64,000 nt of DNA from Hemibagrus wyckioides (GCF_019097595.1 NC_080718.1:13362657-13426656); one strand, 5' to 3'; numbered from the stretch's first letter, positions 11,828-24,885 are shown. Notes: a model not told the origin generated them from the letters alone. Made by a program: numbers and translations.

Positions 11828-14552
11828 GAATGAGTGAGTGAGTGAGTGAGTGAGTGAGTGAGTGAGGGAGGGAGGGAGGGAGGGAGGGAGGGAGTGGGTG
11901 AGTGAGTGAGTGAGTGAGGGAGGGAGGGAGGGAGGGAGGGAGTGGGTGATTGAGTGAGTGAGTGAGTGAATGAGGAAGAGAGGGAGGGAGGCAGGAAGGG
12001 AGTGGGTGATTGAGTGAGTGAGTGAGGGAGGGAGGGAGGGAGGGAGGGAGGTAGCCAGGAAGGGAGTGGGTGATTGAGTGAGGAAGGGAGGGAAGAAGTG
12101 AGTGAGTGAGGGAGGGAGGGAAGAAGTAAGTGAGTGAGTGGGTGGGTGGGAGGGTGGGTGAAGGAGTGAAGGAGTGAGGAAGTGAGCAGTTAAATGAGTG
12201 AGTGAGTGAGTGAGTGAGTGAGTGAGTGAGTGAGTGAGTGAGTGAGTGAGTGGGTGAGTGAGGGAGGGAGGGAGGGAGGGAGTGGGTGATTGAGTGAAGG
12301 AGGGAGGGAGGGAGGCAGAAAGGGAGTGGGTGATTGAGTGAGGGAGGGAGGGAGGGAGCCAGGAAGGGAGTGGGTGATTGAGGGAGGGAGGGAGGGAGGG
12401 AGGGAAGAAGTGAGTGAGGGAGGGAGGGAGGGAGGGAGGGAAGAAGTAAGTGAGTGAGTGAGTGAGTGGGTGGGTGGGTGGTTGAAGGAGTGAAGGAGTG
12501 AGGAAGTGAGCGGTTAAATGAGTGAGTGAGTGGGTGAGTGGGTGAGTGAGTGAGTGGGTGAGTGAGTGAGTGAATGAGTGAGTGAGTGGGTGAAGGAGTG
12601 AGTGGATGGGTGAAGGAGTGAGGAAGTGAGAGGTTAAATGAGTGAGTGAGTGAGTGGGTGGGTGAGTGAGTGAGTGAGTGAGTGAGTGAGTGAGTGGGTG
12701 AAGGAGTGAGGAAGTGAGAGGTTAAATGAGTGAGTGAGTGTGTGGGTGAGTGAGTGAGTGAGTGAGTGAGCGGTTAAATGAGTGAGTGGGTGAGTGGGTG
12801 AATGAGTGAGTGAGTGAGTGGGTGAAGGAGTGAGGATGTGAGCGGTTAAATGAGTGAGTGAGTGGGTGAATGAGTGAGTGAGTGAGTGAGTGAATGAGTG
12901 AGTGGGTGAGTGGGTGGGTGGGTGAGTGAGTGAGCGAGTGAGTGAGTGAATGGGTGAGCGAGTGGGTGGGTGAGTGAGTGAGTGAGTGAGTGAGTGGGTG
13001 AGTGAGTGGGTGAGTGAATGAGTAAGTGAGTGAGTGAGTGAGTGGGTGAGTGAGCGAGGGAGGGAGGGAGGGACTGGGTGATTGAGTGAAGGAGGTAGGG
13101 AGGGATGCAGAAAGGGAGTGGGTGATTGAGTGAGGGAGGGAGGGAGGGAGGGAGGGAGCCAGGAAGGGAGTGGGTGATTGAGGGAGGGAGGGAGGGAGGG
13201 AGGGAGGGAGGGAGGGAAGAAGTAAGTGAGTGAGTGAGTGAGTGAGTGGGTGGGTGGGTGGTTTTTGAAGGAGTGAAGGAGTGAGGAAGTGAGCGGTTAA
13301 ATGAGTGAGTGAGTGGGTGAGTGAGTGAGTGGGTGAGTGAGTGAGTGAATGAGTGAGTGAGTGGGTGAAGGAGTGAGTGGGTGGGTGAAGGAGTGAGGAA
13401 GTGAGAGGTTAAATGAGTGAGTGAGTGGGTGGGTGAGTGAGTGAGTGAGCGGTTAAATGAGTGAGCGGTTAAATGAGTGAATGAGTGAGTGAGTGGGTGA
13501 ATGAGTGAGTGAGTGAGTGAATGAGTGAGTGAGTGGGTGGGTGAAGGAGTGGGTGGGTGAAGGAGTGAGGAAGTGGGCGGTTAAATGAGTGAGTGAGTGA
13601 GTGGGTGGGTGAGTGGGTGAGTGAGTGGGTGGGTGAGTGAGTGGGTGGGTGGGTGAGTGAGTGAGTGAGTGAGTGGGTGGGTGAGTGGGTGGGTGAGTGA
13701 ATGGGTGAGTGGGTGAGTGAGTGGGTGGGTGAGTGAGTGAGTGAGTGGGTGAGTGGGTGGGTGAGTGAGCGAGTGAGTGAGTGAGTGAATGGGTGAGCGA
13801 GTGGGTGGGTGAGTGGGTGAGTGAGTGAGTGAGTGAGTGAATGAGTGAGTGAGTGAGTGAGTGGGTGGGTGAGTGGGTGGGTGAGTGAGTGAGTGGGTGA
13901 GTGAGTGAATGAGTGAGTGAGTGAGTGGGTGAGTGAGTGAGTGGGTGAGTGTGTGAGTGAGTGGGTGAGTGAGTGAGTGGGTGAGTGAGTGAGTGTGTGA
14001 GTGAGTGGGTGAGTGAGTGAGTGAGTGAGTGAGTGAGTGAGTGAGTGAGTGAGTGAGTGAGTGAGTGAGTGGGTGGGTGAGTGAGTGGGTGAGTGAGTGA
14101 ATGGGTGAGTGAGTGAGTGAGTGAGTGAGTGAGTGAGTGAATGGGTGAGTGAGTGGGTGAGTGAGTGAGTGAGTGAGTGAGTGAGTGGGTGGGTGAGTGA
14201 GTGGGTGAGTGAGTGAGTGAGTGAGTGGGTGGGTGAGTGAGTGAGTGGGTGGGTGAGTGAGTGAGTGGGTGAGTGGGTGGGTGAGTGAGTGAGTGAGTGG
14301 GTGAGTGAGTGAGTGAGTGTGTGAGTGAGTGGGTGAGTGAGTGAGTGGGTGAGTGAGTGGGTGAGTGAGTGAGTGAGTGGGTGAGTGAGTGAGTGAGTGA
14401 GTGGGTGGGTGAGTGAGTGGGTGAGTGAGTGAGTGGGTGAGTGAGTGTGTGAGTGGATGGGTGAAGGAGTGAGGAAGTGAGCGGTTAAAGGAGTGAGGAA
14501 GTGAGCGGTTAAATGAGTGAGGAAGTGAGCGGTTAAATGAGTGAGGGAGTGA
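11828..14552. repeat. 2.7-kb GAGT/GAGG/GGGT tetranucleotide array with higher-order units
   Basis: Almost pure tetranucleotide repeat, GAGT-type with runs of GAGG and GGGT. It is punctuated by 14 occurrences of GTTAAA (near 12189, 12513, 12633, 12721, 12773, 12845, 13296, 13409, 13452, 13468, 13579, 14483, 14508, 14532), usually after GGAAGTGAG. A longer unit (GGGTGATTGAG and CCAGGAAGGGAG blocks, then AAGAAGTAAG, then GTTAAATG) occurs three times, with GCCAGGAAGG anchors near 12054, 12358 and 13158. About 900 bp (13590-14460) is uninterrupted GAGT/GGGT. The minus strand reads open for 334 codons (13581-14585) as T-H-S-L and T-H-P-L repeats only because ACTC in period 4 cannot produce a stop. 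Confidence 0.97.
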
Positions 14553-17500
14553 GCTTCTATGATCCATGCTATAATATTTAAACAAGCTGTGGATTTACAA
14601 TTGTGACCAGTTTTTAAATGACTGCATATAAAGTGATTTCATTGACAGTACATCTGCAAGAGATATTAAGTATAAAATAAAAAAAGTAAAGATATTTATT
14701 TTATAAATATGAGGATTATTAATAGCTTACAGATGGTAAAAGGTTTAGAATGACACAACCTGCTCAAAATGAATGTCTTTTCTTACATTTTTTTAGCATG
14801 CAAATAATACATGTAATTTCTCACAAGCACATAAAGACTCCTCTGTTCGACTATATATCATTGTACTGCAGAACATTTACTTCATGCACTTGTAATGCTG
14901 ATCTCACCGTCTCAAGAAAGATCAAGGTTTTAGGTGCAGGGAATTTGTTTTCATGATACAAATCCCACAAGAGACAGACAGCAGCAGAGAGAAGAAATAA
15001 TATGAGAAAGAGTAAGAGACGGAGAAGTCGTTCCTCTTCAGTGGCTGAGCAAGTCACAGTGCCAAAGCTTTGCTCAGCTGGTCTCCAGAGTTATACCCAG
15101 AGTGCATGATCATTACCATGCTAAATTTATATTGATTGCAGAAGCCTAAGAGCTAAATGTGAGCTTTTCCCTGGACACAGCCACAATATATGGTCTGAAG
15201 TGATCTGCTAATCCAACTGCAACATGTGCAGCACGTTCGTCATTGCAGGGCACATTTCAGCCCTCAGTATACGATCAGCATCTCCCATAGCACACTGTGC
15301 TTAAGTGAACAATTTGCCAAGCTCAGAGGTGTCTAGTTAGACCATGTGTTAGGTTGGGGGTTTTGTAGGGGTGTAACGTTTTCCCCCTGCATTAGCCATG
15401 TGTGCCTGCCCTGTGTGGGCATTTCTTGTTATGTCTATAGTGTATACAATTACTCTTGACATTATGTGTAGCATGATGAATCCCTGAGGTTAAATTTGGA
15501 CTCTGGCTTTAGTTCTCATACAGAGAGAAATACAAGCTGATTGGCAAGCTGTTTTTGTACAGGTTTAATGTATAGTCCCATCAGTAAATTCTGAGGCCTT
15601 GCTTATTAAAGCTTTCTCATTTTACCAAACATCATTTTTTACAATATGTTCAGGGTAGCATTAACTTTAACATTTAAGTGGAAAGGCCCATTTTATTGTT
15701 TAATATGTACAACATATTTAAAAAAAATAATAATAATAATATAATTTTAAAAACCATTTGTGCTCCAACCTGATGTCATCATCTGTGCTCCTAATGACAT
15801 AATAGCATTTTCTTTCCACATATAATGACTAATCTTGCGACTGAGAGCTTTATTATAGTCTTCATCAAGACATACTGCAAGTCAAATTAAGTACTGAAGG
15901 TTCTTAAATAATCATTCAAGTCCTCTCGAGGCAAGACCCTCCCAATGTATATTACAGCTTCAAAAAGCTATATGGTATATAGAGATGGATTATAGCAGTG
16001 CTTTAGTGTGGGAGCTACTTGCAAGGATGCCTTTGAGATGACAGTTATTGATTTCATGCTCAATGAGTGCAGGCGTACAAGAAGTCTAGCACATGAAAGG
16101 ATTATATAGAAGACTCAGCAAACAGATGTGCTTTAAATATGCTGGAAATAAACAGCAGACAGATGCTGTCCAAAGCTACCCCATGTTCAGATACAGTTTT
16201 CTGAATATCGTCAGGTGATGTGCCTCTCCATTTTTTTTTACTTATTTATCTCAATAAATACATTATTGCATTATTTATTTATTTATTTTTGGTCAGTTGT
16301 AATTAAAACATCTCTGAAATTGATAGTTTCTCATATCATCCCACTGTTTCATTTGTGCATTTAAGGAAACCTTATCAAAGGTAAAATATAAAAGCAGATA
16401 CTTATTAGAAATTTTTTAAACTTTTAGTCAATATTCTGGGTTTTAATTTTATTTTCCAGGAAATGCATCAGTTAGCAACTCTAAACATTTCATATTGTGA
16501 TGCATTTTGTGTATCATAAAGATGTCACAAATATGATGAATTCATTTTTGATATATTGCCCACCCCTCTTATGATTCTCTTACATTGATCAAGGATAATA
16601 TTTGCTGTATGTGGTTTACGTCAATTAGTAAGCCAAAGAAACAGGCAAAATTGGTTCCCACCCTTTGATGGACTCAATATTGCCAAGAAACAGGAAGCCT
16701 TTCAAAACTGAAAAAGGTCCCACAGCTCAGAGTGCCTGTGTCATGGTTTAGGGAGGATGCCATGCCATAATGGTAACAGGCCAGCCGACCTCATCATCCT
16801 TGACATTTAGCACAGTACACAGCACTGCATTTTCCTCTCTTCCTATAGCTCGACCCTGATTCCTATCAACTGTGTAACAGCACTTAAAGTCTGGGACTTT
16901 GTGCTCGCAGCAGCAGGAAAGCCGATCCGAGCGTACTGCAATCTATCCTGGGTATCTGAGACTAATCTCTGAGGAAGGCTGTCAAGTCCATGCACGTAAC
17001 GCTCTGATGGAACGGAGCGGTAAATGCTTCATAAAGCTTTCATAAATATGTAATCGGTTGGCTAATGGCTGTTGCTGAAACCTGTTTCAGCCCCGCTGGG
17101 AGTTTCGGTGGAACAGGGGGCTGGGGAATAACTTTAACATTTGCCTCTGTTGAATTCAGCCCTGCTTTGATCTAGTGCCAAACTAAACTATGAGGAGCAA
17201 AGCAATTTACAGAAAATTGGGCCAGGTTTTGTAGAGAGCTGCAACTTTCATATGGAGCAAAATGCAGGAAAACAAAGAAATAAATCACCAGCCAAATGAA
17301 ACCAATTAACCTTCACATTTTGTTCTTTCCTTAGTAGTGAATGTGCCATAGTTCCCCTGCAATTCAATTCTAATCATTTTCAATCATGCACAAACAAAAA
17401 CACTCATCATAACATTTAGATACTAGTCCAAAAATCCATCTGTGATCTTGTCTGTGCATGGCCTGTAAAAACACACAGTAGATCAATGTGCCCTTGGTTA

Positions 17501-18029
17501 TCAAAGAGTAATGCTCATCCAAATGGCTGTATTTATCCAAAAACCTTAAGTCTCACACACAGTGAGAAATGGTGAGATAAGGGCCCAGAGAACATTTCTC
17601 TTGACATTCACGACAGCAAGCCCATCAGTCATGCTGTCAGAGCCAGTGGCCTGGGCTGGTTTAGGATTTATGAGGAATAATGATGGGTTGAAAATAACGG
17701 TAAAGCCTTGCTCATACTTCTGCTTTGGGGCGTTATTACTTTGGTTTAGAACTGCTGTGGGCTAAAATGGGCCTGGCTTGAGATGCTATTTCTTTTGACT
17801 ACTGACTTTTAACATATTGTATGCCACAATATTGTGAGTTATCATAGCTAGGAGTGTATAACATATTTAAGACAACACAATTTCCTTTTAATGTGATTGT
17901 TTCAGGAAAATGTGACTGTGTTGCATAGAAATGAAAAAATATTTCAGAATACAATATAAATGGAAAAGAAGGCAAACATTTTAGTTGCTTCTGGGGATTT
18001 TCTTGAGGTAATAGTAAAGCCTAAATGAA
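14553..18029. other. intergenic, no gene seen
   Basis: Sequence right of the GAGT array up to the (CATC)n tract. It holds short (ATT)n and (ATTT)n runs near 15725 and 16270. Around 16840-17160 the GC content is higher and the sequence repeat-free, but no exon can be supported. Confidence 0.65.
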
Positions 18030-18265
18030 CCCATCCATCCATCCATCCATCCATCTATCCATCCATCCATCCATCCATCCATCCATCCATCCATCCATTT
18101 ATCCATCCATCCATTTTCGGTAGTGCTTATCCTATACATGGACAAGAGGGCCTGGAGTCTATCTCAGGGGACTCAGGGCACAAGACAGGGGACATCCTAT
18201 ACAGAGTACCAACCCATCTTAGGGCACACATTCACATGCTACAGACAATTTAGAGATTTCGCTTA
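18030..18265. repeat. (CATC)n tract plus interspersed repeat fragment
   Basis: About 84 bp of CATC repeat (18031-18113) followed by TTTTCGGTAGTGCTTATCCT, the mark of the same family as at 2886 and 22028, and continuing to TACAGACAATTTAGAGAT. The copy is truncated before the part that holds AAACCGGAG in longer copies. Confidence 0.75.
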
Positions 18266-18449
18266 AATGAACCACCATTAGGGAAATCTAAAAAATATGG
18301 TCAAAGGATGTAACTGCATAAGCAAGTATATTGTTATTACCATACTGTATATAAATGATACAGATACAATAGAATTTTACTTAGAGTTTCTTAACACAGA
18401 AAGGCAATAGTACAATACACAGTCCCTTCAGAATTTAACAGAATTTCTA

Positions 18450-18517
18450 TTTTGTGATTGTTGAATTTTGTGATTGTTTTTTGTGAATTTTGTGATTGTT
18501 TCTGTTTTTGTGATTAT
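18450..18517. repeat. short tandem cluster of TTTTGTGATTGTT
   Basis: Four copies of TTTTGTGATTGTT or a close variant at 18450, 18466, 18488 and 18505, with spacings of 16, 22 and 17 bp. Confidence 0.75.
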
Positions 18518-21294
18518 TGGCAATATTGCAAGCACTAGATTCTTCTTTTAAGCTACTACAGTAAAGACATATGTAATTACATTGATAACTACAGTCATGT
18601 TCGATGCATGTGAATTAAAGAGGGCTTCAGCAGAATGTATGTTATGATGACGTCACACAATGCGGCACGGCCCAAATCTTCAGAAAATCTGCAGTTATTT
18701 TGAAAAACTGCACGTTTGCTCGATTTAATTTCTTCTGGAGTGACTTGATACAAAACAATACAATATAAAGTCTAACAATATACAACATTCACAACAAACA
18801 CAATTACAATATATGTAAGATATACATTATAGCACATAGTACAATACAATACAAATATATTGTATATAAAGTCCACAATACTTTTTTAGACATATACAAT
18901 ATAATATAAGGTATATAGGATGATGATCAATATGTAAGATGATATAAAATACATATTGTAATATAATATAATGTACAACATACTACCATATGTGACATTC
19001 TGAGTAACATTACTGCTGAGGTAGGATAAGTGTGTACATTTGTGCATAATTGTGGGAAGAACTGTTCATAGACAGGATTTTTTCATACATATTATAAAAC
19101 TCCACTAATAACGGCAATAATTTGCATTTTAAGGCTGATTATTTAGCATTATAACAGTGTTTGACCATATTTAAGGAAAATGTAATTATTTTCACCTTTA
19201 TTATACAATTACTCATGTTTACTCATAAAGTTAAAGATACAAACTGTATTTTAATGATGAAAAAATATGAATTATTTTCCATTATTTCACATTTTATGAC
19301 TTATGTTACAGAGTCTCATCTGGACATGTTTCAGTAAGCATTTAGTGAGCAGTGCTATGGTGTTCCACCAGTTGCTATTGAATATTCACCAGCACTACAC
19401 ATGAGTAGCGGGAGATATATTACTCTATATTACATGAATGTGAATATTACCGGATAGATTATCATTAAAATTAATATTACGCTCTCTAATGTAGTTAATC
19501 TTGTTAATCATAATGTATTAATGATTCACAGAGATGGCACTAAGTTTCCAAATTTCACAAAATTCCCCAAGCATGTATAAGACAAATTTTTAAATTGCAG
19601 TCAAACATGTACATAGGCAGCTGAATATACTGTTTCATTTATTAAACTAAAAAATAAATATTTTAAAGTTATGAGAAAGTGAATGTATTTTAACAGAATG
19701 TATTTTTATGTAAGAAAAATTAACAAAATAAAAAAAATTGAAATTTATCAATTATATATAAGTTGTAATGTAATTACATTTTACATTAGATGGTATAGTT
19801 TTCTGATTTTATTCATATTTTTGTTTATTTTAAAGACATAGTAAGAATCCTGTAAAAGTAAAAGGTTTTTTTTTTTAATTTGCAACTGCATACAACTCAT
19901 TTAAGATAAAGTTAGCGCTATAACAATTCTAAAGTACAAGTTCTACAGAGAAAGTCCTTTGCGACTTATGATGTTTTCCTTAAATGCCCTTAGTTGAGAA
20001 TGTACATACTGAAGTTCTACACAATTCAGTAGCCATGTATTAGTGGCTCTTAACTTGATTTAAAGCGTCACAACAGGCAAGTTTCCTTAAAATATAAAAC
20101 TTTTTCAGTACATAGTTCTGACTTTCCATTTGCTTATATAGAAATAGCACAGCGAGAATGCTTGGCCTCTCCTGATCTGTCACCTTGCAGAAGTCAGATG
20201 AGGGGCTTATCCGATTTTCTTGGCAGTTGTATGGTTCACTATGCAATAAAAAAGAAAAGCTTATATTTTCATTCACCATGTGCAATATTTTTTGCAGACA
20301 AAATAGCATAAAAATTCAAGGCAAACACAGATAGATGGGCTGCTGCCATGGATTTGATGAAGGCCTTGTCAGAGAGACTAATAAAACCACACTATCTGAA
20401 CATTCTTATTGAAGCCTTGCTGCTTGCTTGTGCTGCTGCAGTTCAGTGACACCACGTTGTCTGGCCGCAAACTAACCTTAAGAGCCAGCCGGCAGATCTT
20501 GGTTCAAGCACACGGCAGTCTCCCCCTTTGCCTTTTCAGCAGGTAGTACACAGGAGAGAGCGGCATTTTCAATGCATTTAGATGAGACCTTTAACAAAAG
20601 GTCTCTAATGCAGATATCAATGATTCCTGAGAGAGGCTATCGGAGTGAATTTGGCTGACAGCGATGTCACTGCTTGCATGAAAAATGATGGATCCAATTT
20701 TTCCGCTCCCATGCTCCATTTCTGCAGGCATTACTACGTGCCTGTGCTGGCGGTCATTAAAGGAAGAAGGATACATCTAACTCCTTCAATTGCCACTTTA
20801 TCTGCTGTTTCATTTGGCTGCCAGGGAGGAAAAGTGGAGGAGTTTAGAGTGTCAGTGATGACAACCTTGAAGCAAAATGCTGGAAAATAATAACGACCTT
20901 TTGGTGTTTCATCTAGTCTAGGTTGGTCTTGTTCTCTAAAGGGCAAAAGAATGTATGACAAATAACCTGTAATACAGCCTGCGCCCCTAAACAATTTCCC
21001 ATAATACTGTGCCATATACAGCCCTCATGCTCTAAGAGCACAATTTGGCAAGAGGTTTGTTTTCAAGTCTAGTTGATGGAGTGCAATCATCCAGCTTCTT
21101 TAAGGCCATAAAAAAGTGGAAAACAAGGTTGAGTTTCTCGTTTCATTTCCTGAAAACAACTGACAGAAGCCTACAAACTGGCCCTAATGTCTATGAAGGG
21201 CTCTATGCTGACATGAGGCTTTGTTTAATGAAGTAGCTTTAGGAGGTACAACGTGATGTAGTGCTCAGTGTACCACCCTTGAGGGGAAAGGTAA

Positions 21295-21545
21295 ATTTGC
21301 TAAGTTAATCACTTAATGAGGCCAATTAAACACGGGGAGCTCAGGTGTAATGAGTGCCACCTCTGCTCTGAGCCTGCAGCAAATGAGTGTGAATTCTCTC
21401 TGTGGGCAAGAAGCGCATGGCCGGACCTAATCTGTTATCTACTCCCAGGGCTAGCCACTTAGGTCGTTTAGACACGGAGATGATAAGTGCCATGTAAACT
21501 GTGCCAATATTCTCTGCATAACAATAAAACAGCTATGAATGTGAT
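21295..21545. promoter_or_regulatory. candidate conserved non-coding element
   Basis: Repeat-free. It contains TTAATCACTTAATGAGG, CCAATTAAACA, an E-box-like CAGGTGTAATG and SOX-like ATAACAATAAA within 250 bp. This density of homeodomain and SOX cores in moderate-GC sequence is typical of developmental enhancers, but this is an inference from composition. Confidence 0.25.
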
Positions 21546-22027
21546 AAACAAACAAAAGGTCAACATTTAAGTCTAGGTTTATGAAGCATAAAAGAACACA
21601 AAACATTTATGACAGCACTGTAGTCCTCAAATAAGTATATTCTGACCAATACTATACTCTCATGTGATACTTCCATTTTAGCATTTTACAACAATATTCT
21701 GTTTTAAAACGATATGCTGAACTCACTGTCTCTTTCTGTTGTGGTCAACAATCCAGCTGTAGCCTGTTTCTCCCAAGATATGTTGGGAATATCATAATTA
21801 CGAGGTGAGCACACTTGAACAGAATAATAGTCATAATTACAGCTTAAAATCTCCAAGGCATGTCAGTGACAAAAAAGTCATTGCAGAATGTGCCAGATGT
21901 TATGAATGTAACACCTTTATACTATATACTAAATGGGAAATTTTGCATGCTAGAACATCAAACGTTTTCTAATACCATCCATTTTTCCTCCAACCAAAAT
22001 TACTAATGTGTACACCACAGCACAATC

Positions 22028-22380
22028 ATCCATCCATTCATTTCCTGTAGCGCTTGTTCTTCACAGGGTCACAGGAAACCTGGATTCTATCACAGGAGAC
22101 TCAGAGCACAAGGTCAGGGACACCCTAGACAGGGTTCCAACCTATCGCAGGGCACAATCACACACACACACACACACACACACACCAATTTACACACTAC
22201 AGACAATTTTAGAGATGCCAGTTCCCTGAAACACATGCATTCGGACTGGGGAAGGAAATTGGAGTGTCTGGATGAAACCCCAGAAGTGCAGAAAGAACAT
22301 GGAAACTCCATGCTGACAGACCAGAGTCAGGGATCTAGGAATCAAAGCCCCGGCCCTAACCACTAAGCCACTGTGCCCAT
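22028..22380. repeat. near full-length copy of the (CATC)n-ended repeat, with internal (CA)n
   Basis: Runs from CATCCATCCATTC through CACAGGGTCACAGGAAACCT and a (CA)14-type tract at 22157-22185 to the end mark CTAACCACTAAGCCACTGTG. This is one of the two most complete copies in the window. No open frame inside is protein-like. Confidence 0.8.
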
Positions 22381-22944
22381 CACATCTCAGTCAAAACCTG
22401 CAAACCCATATACCATTAGCTCTTTTTCAGTTATATTTTATAGATGCACTAGCAATTTGTGTGTCTATGCTCATAGATTGATTTGTGTGTTAGCTCCTGT
22501 TATTCTGTTGTCCGTGTTTGTTTTGAAGACTCTTTCGAAGAATTTGGATGTTTTTCTTGAATCATGGATATTCTAATTGGTGCCACCTGTTTAATGTACA
22601 TTTCTCTCATCTCGGTTGAATTAACCTTGCTCGCCCTTACACCCAATAATAATCTTCATCAGCATACAGATTTTTAATCAGTACCTGTTGTTCCTGGCTC
22701 AAAACATTTTAATTGCAAATGTATGCTAAATGCAGCATCACTGGTGTCATAAGAGAAATCATTTGGATATGTAAACTATAAAAGTTGTTACGTTGTTATA
22801 AATTAAACTGGTCATCTTTGAAATGATTGTAATTTTTATTTTACACATTTATTCCTAACACTTTAATTAAACAGCACTCTTAGCTCAGTCTTGCATCACA
22901 TGTACCAGCCTACTAGGCATCCTTAGTGTCTTGTCACCCAAATC

Positions 22945-23385
22945 AATGAACTCCATCTCCCAGGATACAGTGAAGGAATACAAACATGACACACACACCT
23001 CCTCATTCACAGTCGTCCACATACTGATTGCACCCACCTGTACTCAGTCAGCCACTACACTCACATCACAGAAAAAGGATTCTCAGTCACTCTGTTTTTC
23101 ACAGTGAGGTATACACTATATTGTTTATCGCTAGTCAATACCAAGCCTTGTTACTGTGTTTGATTGCCCACTTTGACCTTGTTTCTCTAGTCCTCAATTT
23201 CTGCATGTTGCCAAACCCTCATGTTGCTGTTTGTTGATCACCTGACCTGTTCTTGCTGTTAAACTTTGTTTTTGCCTTACATTTGCCATAAATTTGTTTT
23301 TGTCTTACATTTCTGTCTGCCTTAATTCTATTAAAACTGCCTTATATGAAATTGCATCATCTCAACCTTTTCTTACCTGACACTT
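22945..23385. repeat. possible interspersed element with TTAATTCTATTAAAACTGCC end
   Basis: The layout (a CACCTGTACTCAGTCAG segment, then alternating T-rich GTTTTTGCCTTACATT stretches and an ATTAAAACTGCC end) resembles common fish repeats with similar layout to 26030-26325. No coding potential is visible. The family is not assigned. Confidence 0.3.
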
Positions 23386-24454
23386 GGCTCACAATCACAA
23401 CACTGTGTTTAATATTGAATATGATGAAATCATATATTCTAGCTTGTGTACAACTTTTAATTGCAACTTTTTATTTTTTCTTCATAGAAAATGGCTCTTT
23501 CGGGAACTGAAAAAGGTCACAGACAGTCAAAGTATATTAACAGAGTCAGCCAGTTCCCAATTTACCAGCGAAATTACCTTAAATATATTTATATATATAA
23601 CTCTGAACATCATTGTGCAAAATAATCTATTTCTATTTTAAGAGAAAATACTGGCTCTGTTTTCTTTTTCCCTGAAGCCTTTTCAAAATAACCTTAAACA
23701 AAATAATAATACTAATATTATACACAACACGGTATTTTATTAGATATCCCTTTCACTAATTCATACATACTGTATCATAAAATCAAATCTAATCACATAT
23801 ATTAATTTTTTTTTGGCCTGCGACTAAAGCATAGTTGCAATTAGACCTCCTTTGTCACATTTATGACACTGAGACGACTTTAGTGAACATTTTCCCACAG
23901 TGACCCCCACAAAATCTAATATCTTCTCATTAAACAGACAGGAATGAAGCTCCAATCATCACCAAGACTTTGACCAGCGACCATAAGCCAGAACACTAAA
24001 ATTATGTTCTCTTTAATCAATTACAGTCACCTTTGGAGTCATATATCCAGCCGAAACGTGACAGGAACAGATAAAGGACAATATTCCTTCTGCATGTTCT
24101 GATTGAGACAAAGTTAATCACAGCAGCGAGTCTGTGGCAGGCATTTCTGAGAATGTCATGCCTTCAATGGATTTACACAGGCATTAAACAAAGCAGATGC
24201 AGTTGGCACCTTCTCTGGTTCAAAGGTATCATTCAGGTTATAGGAGATTTATTAGAACATGATCACAGCTAAAATCCCCTAAAGAGAGCTACATGTGTGG
24301 CAGGTAAATGATGGTCTTCATAAAATTTTATAGCACGGCAATGAAACAACATAAATCTTTCATAAAGACACTGGGACTTCTTTCTATTCTAAGCAGATAT
24401 TGCTTTGGGGAAATAATAAGAAGGATAACTGAATTTGGACATGTATAGAAAAGC

Positions 24455-24482
24455 ATTATCATCATCATCATCATCATCATCA
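24455..24482. repeat. (ATC)n microsatellite
   Basis: About nine ATC units. Confidence 0.95.
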
Positions 24483-24844
24483 CAACTAGAAACACACTAT
24501 AGGGTTTTTTTTACACGACAGTAACACATCATATCTGCATACATTCCCTGTGCATTTGTGATGCACTCACCCTGTCACAGAAACATAATATAAAGAAGAA
24601 AAAACTCAAATTTCCTTTAATGCAGTACAAGTATGAAAGAAACTGGAAATAATCCTGAGTTGTTACCAAGGCTTCTAAACAAAACCATTTTTCAGCTAAT
24701 ATTAACTGTTATAACTGTTCAGCTGTCATCTAAAGACAAAGCTTGCGTGCCTTTTTAATATGTAAAATATTAAGATTTTTATTTGTCAGTATTCCACTGA
24801 TATTGTTTTGTGTTTAAAAATATCGCTTCACTCAACATAAGGCA

Positions 24845-24885
24845 CAAATACATGTAGATTGTTATCCACAGTTGCTTTAGAAAAA

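Larger units (their letters stand above)
18266..22027. other. intergenic; AT-rich left half, enhancer-like right half
   Basis: 18700-19900 is very AT-rich with many AATATA/ACAATAC motifs and no coding content. 20330-21545 is more balanced, repeat-free and includes the candidate element at 21295. Overlapping open frames at 20591-21015 on both strands lack any domain. Confidence 0.6.

Noticed and set aside
13581..14585. 334-codon minus-strand open frame of Thr-His-Ser/Pro-Leu repeats
   Set aside because: It is a direct reading of the GAGT/GGGT array. ACTC repeated in period 4 cycles through codons without a stop in any frame, so length is no evidence of coding. There is no leader, domain or splice context.
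18031..18113. CRISPR-like array
   Set aside because: It is a perfect CATC microsatellite with no spacers; genome context is vertebrate.
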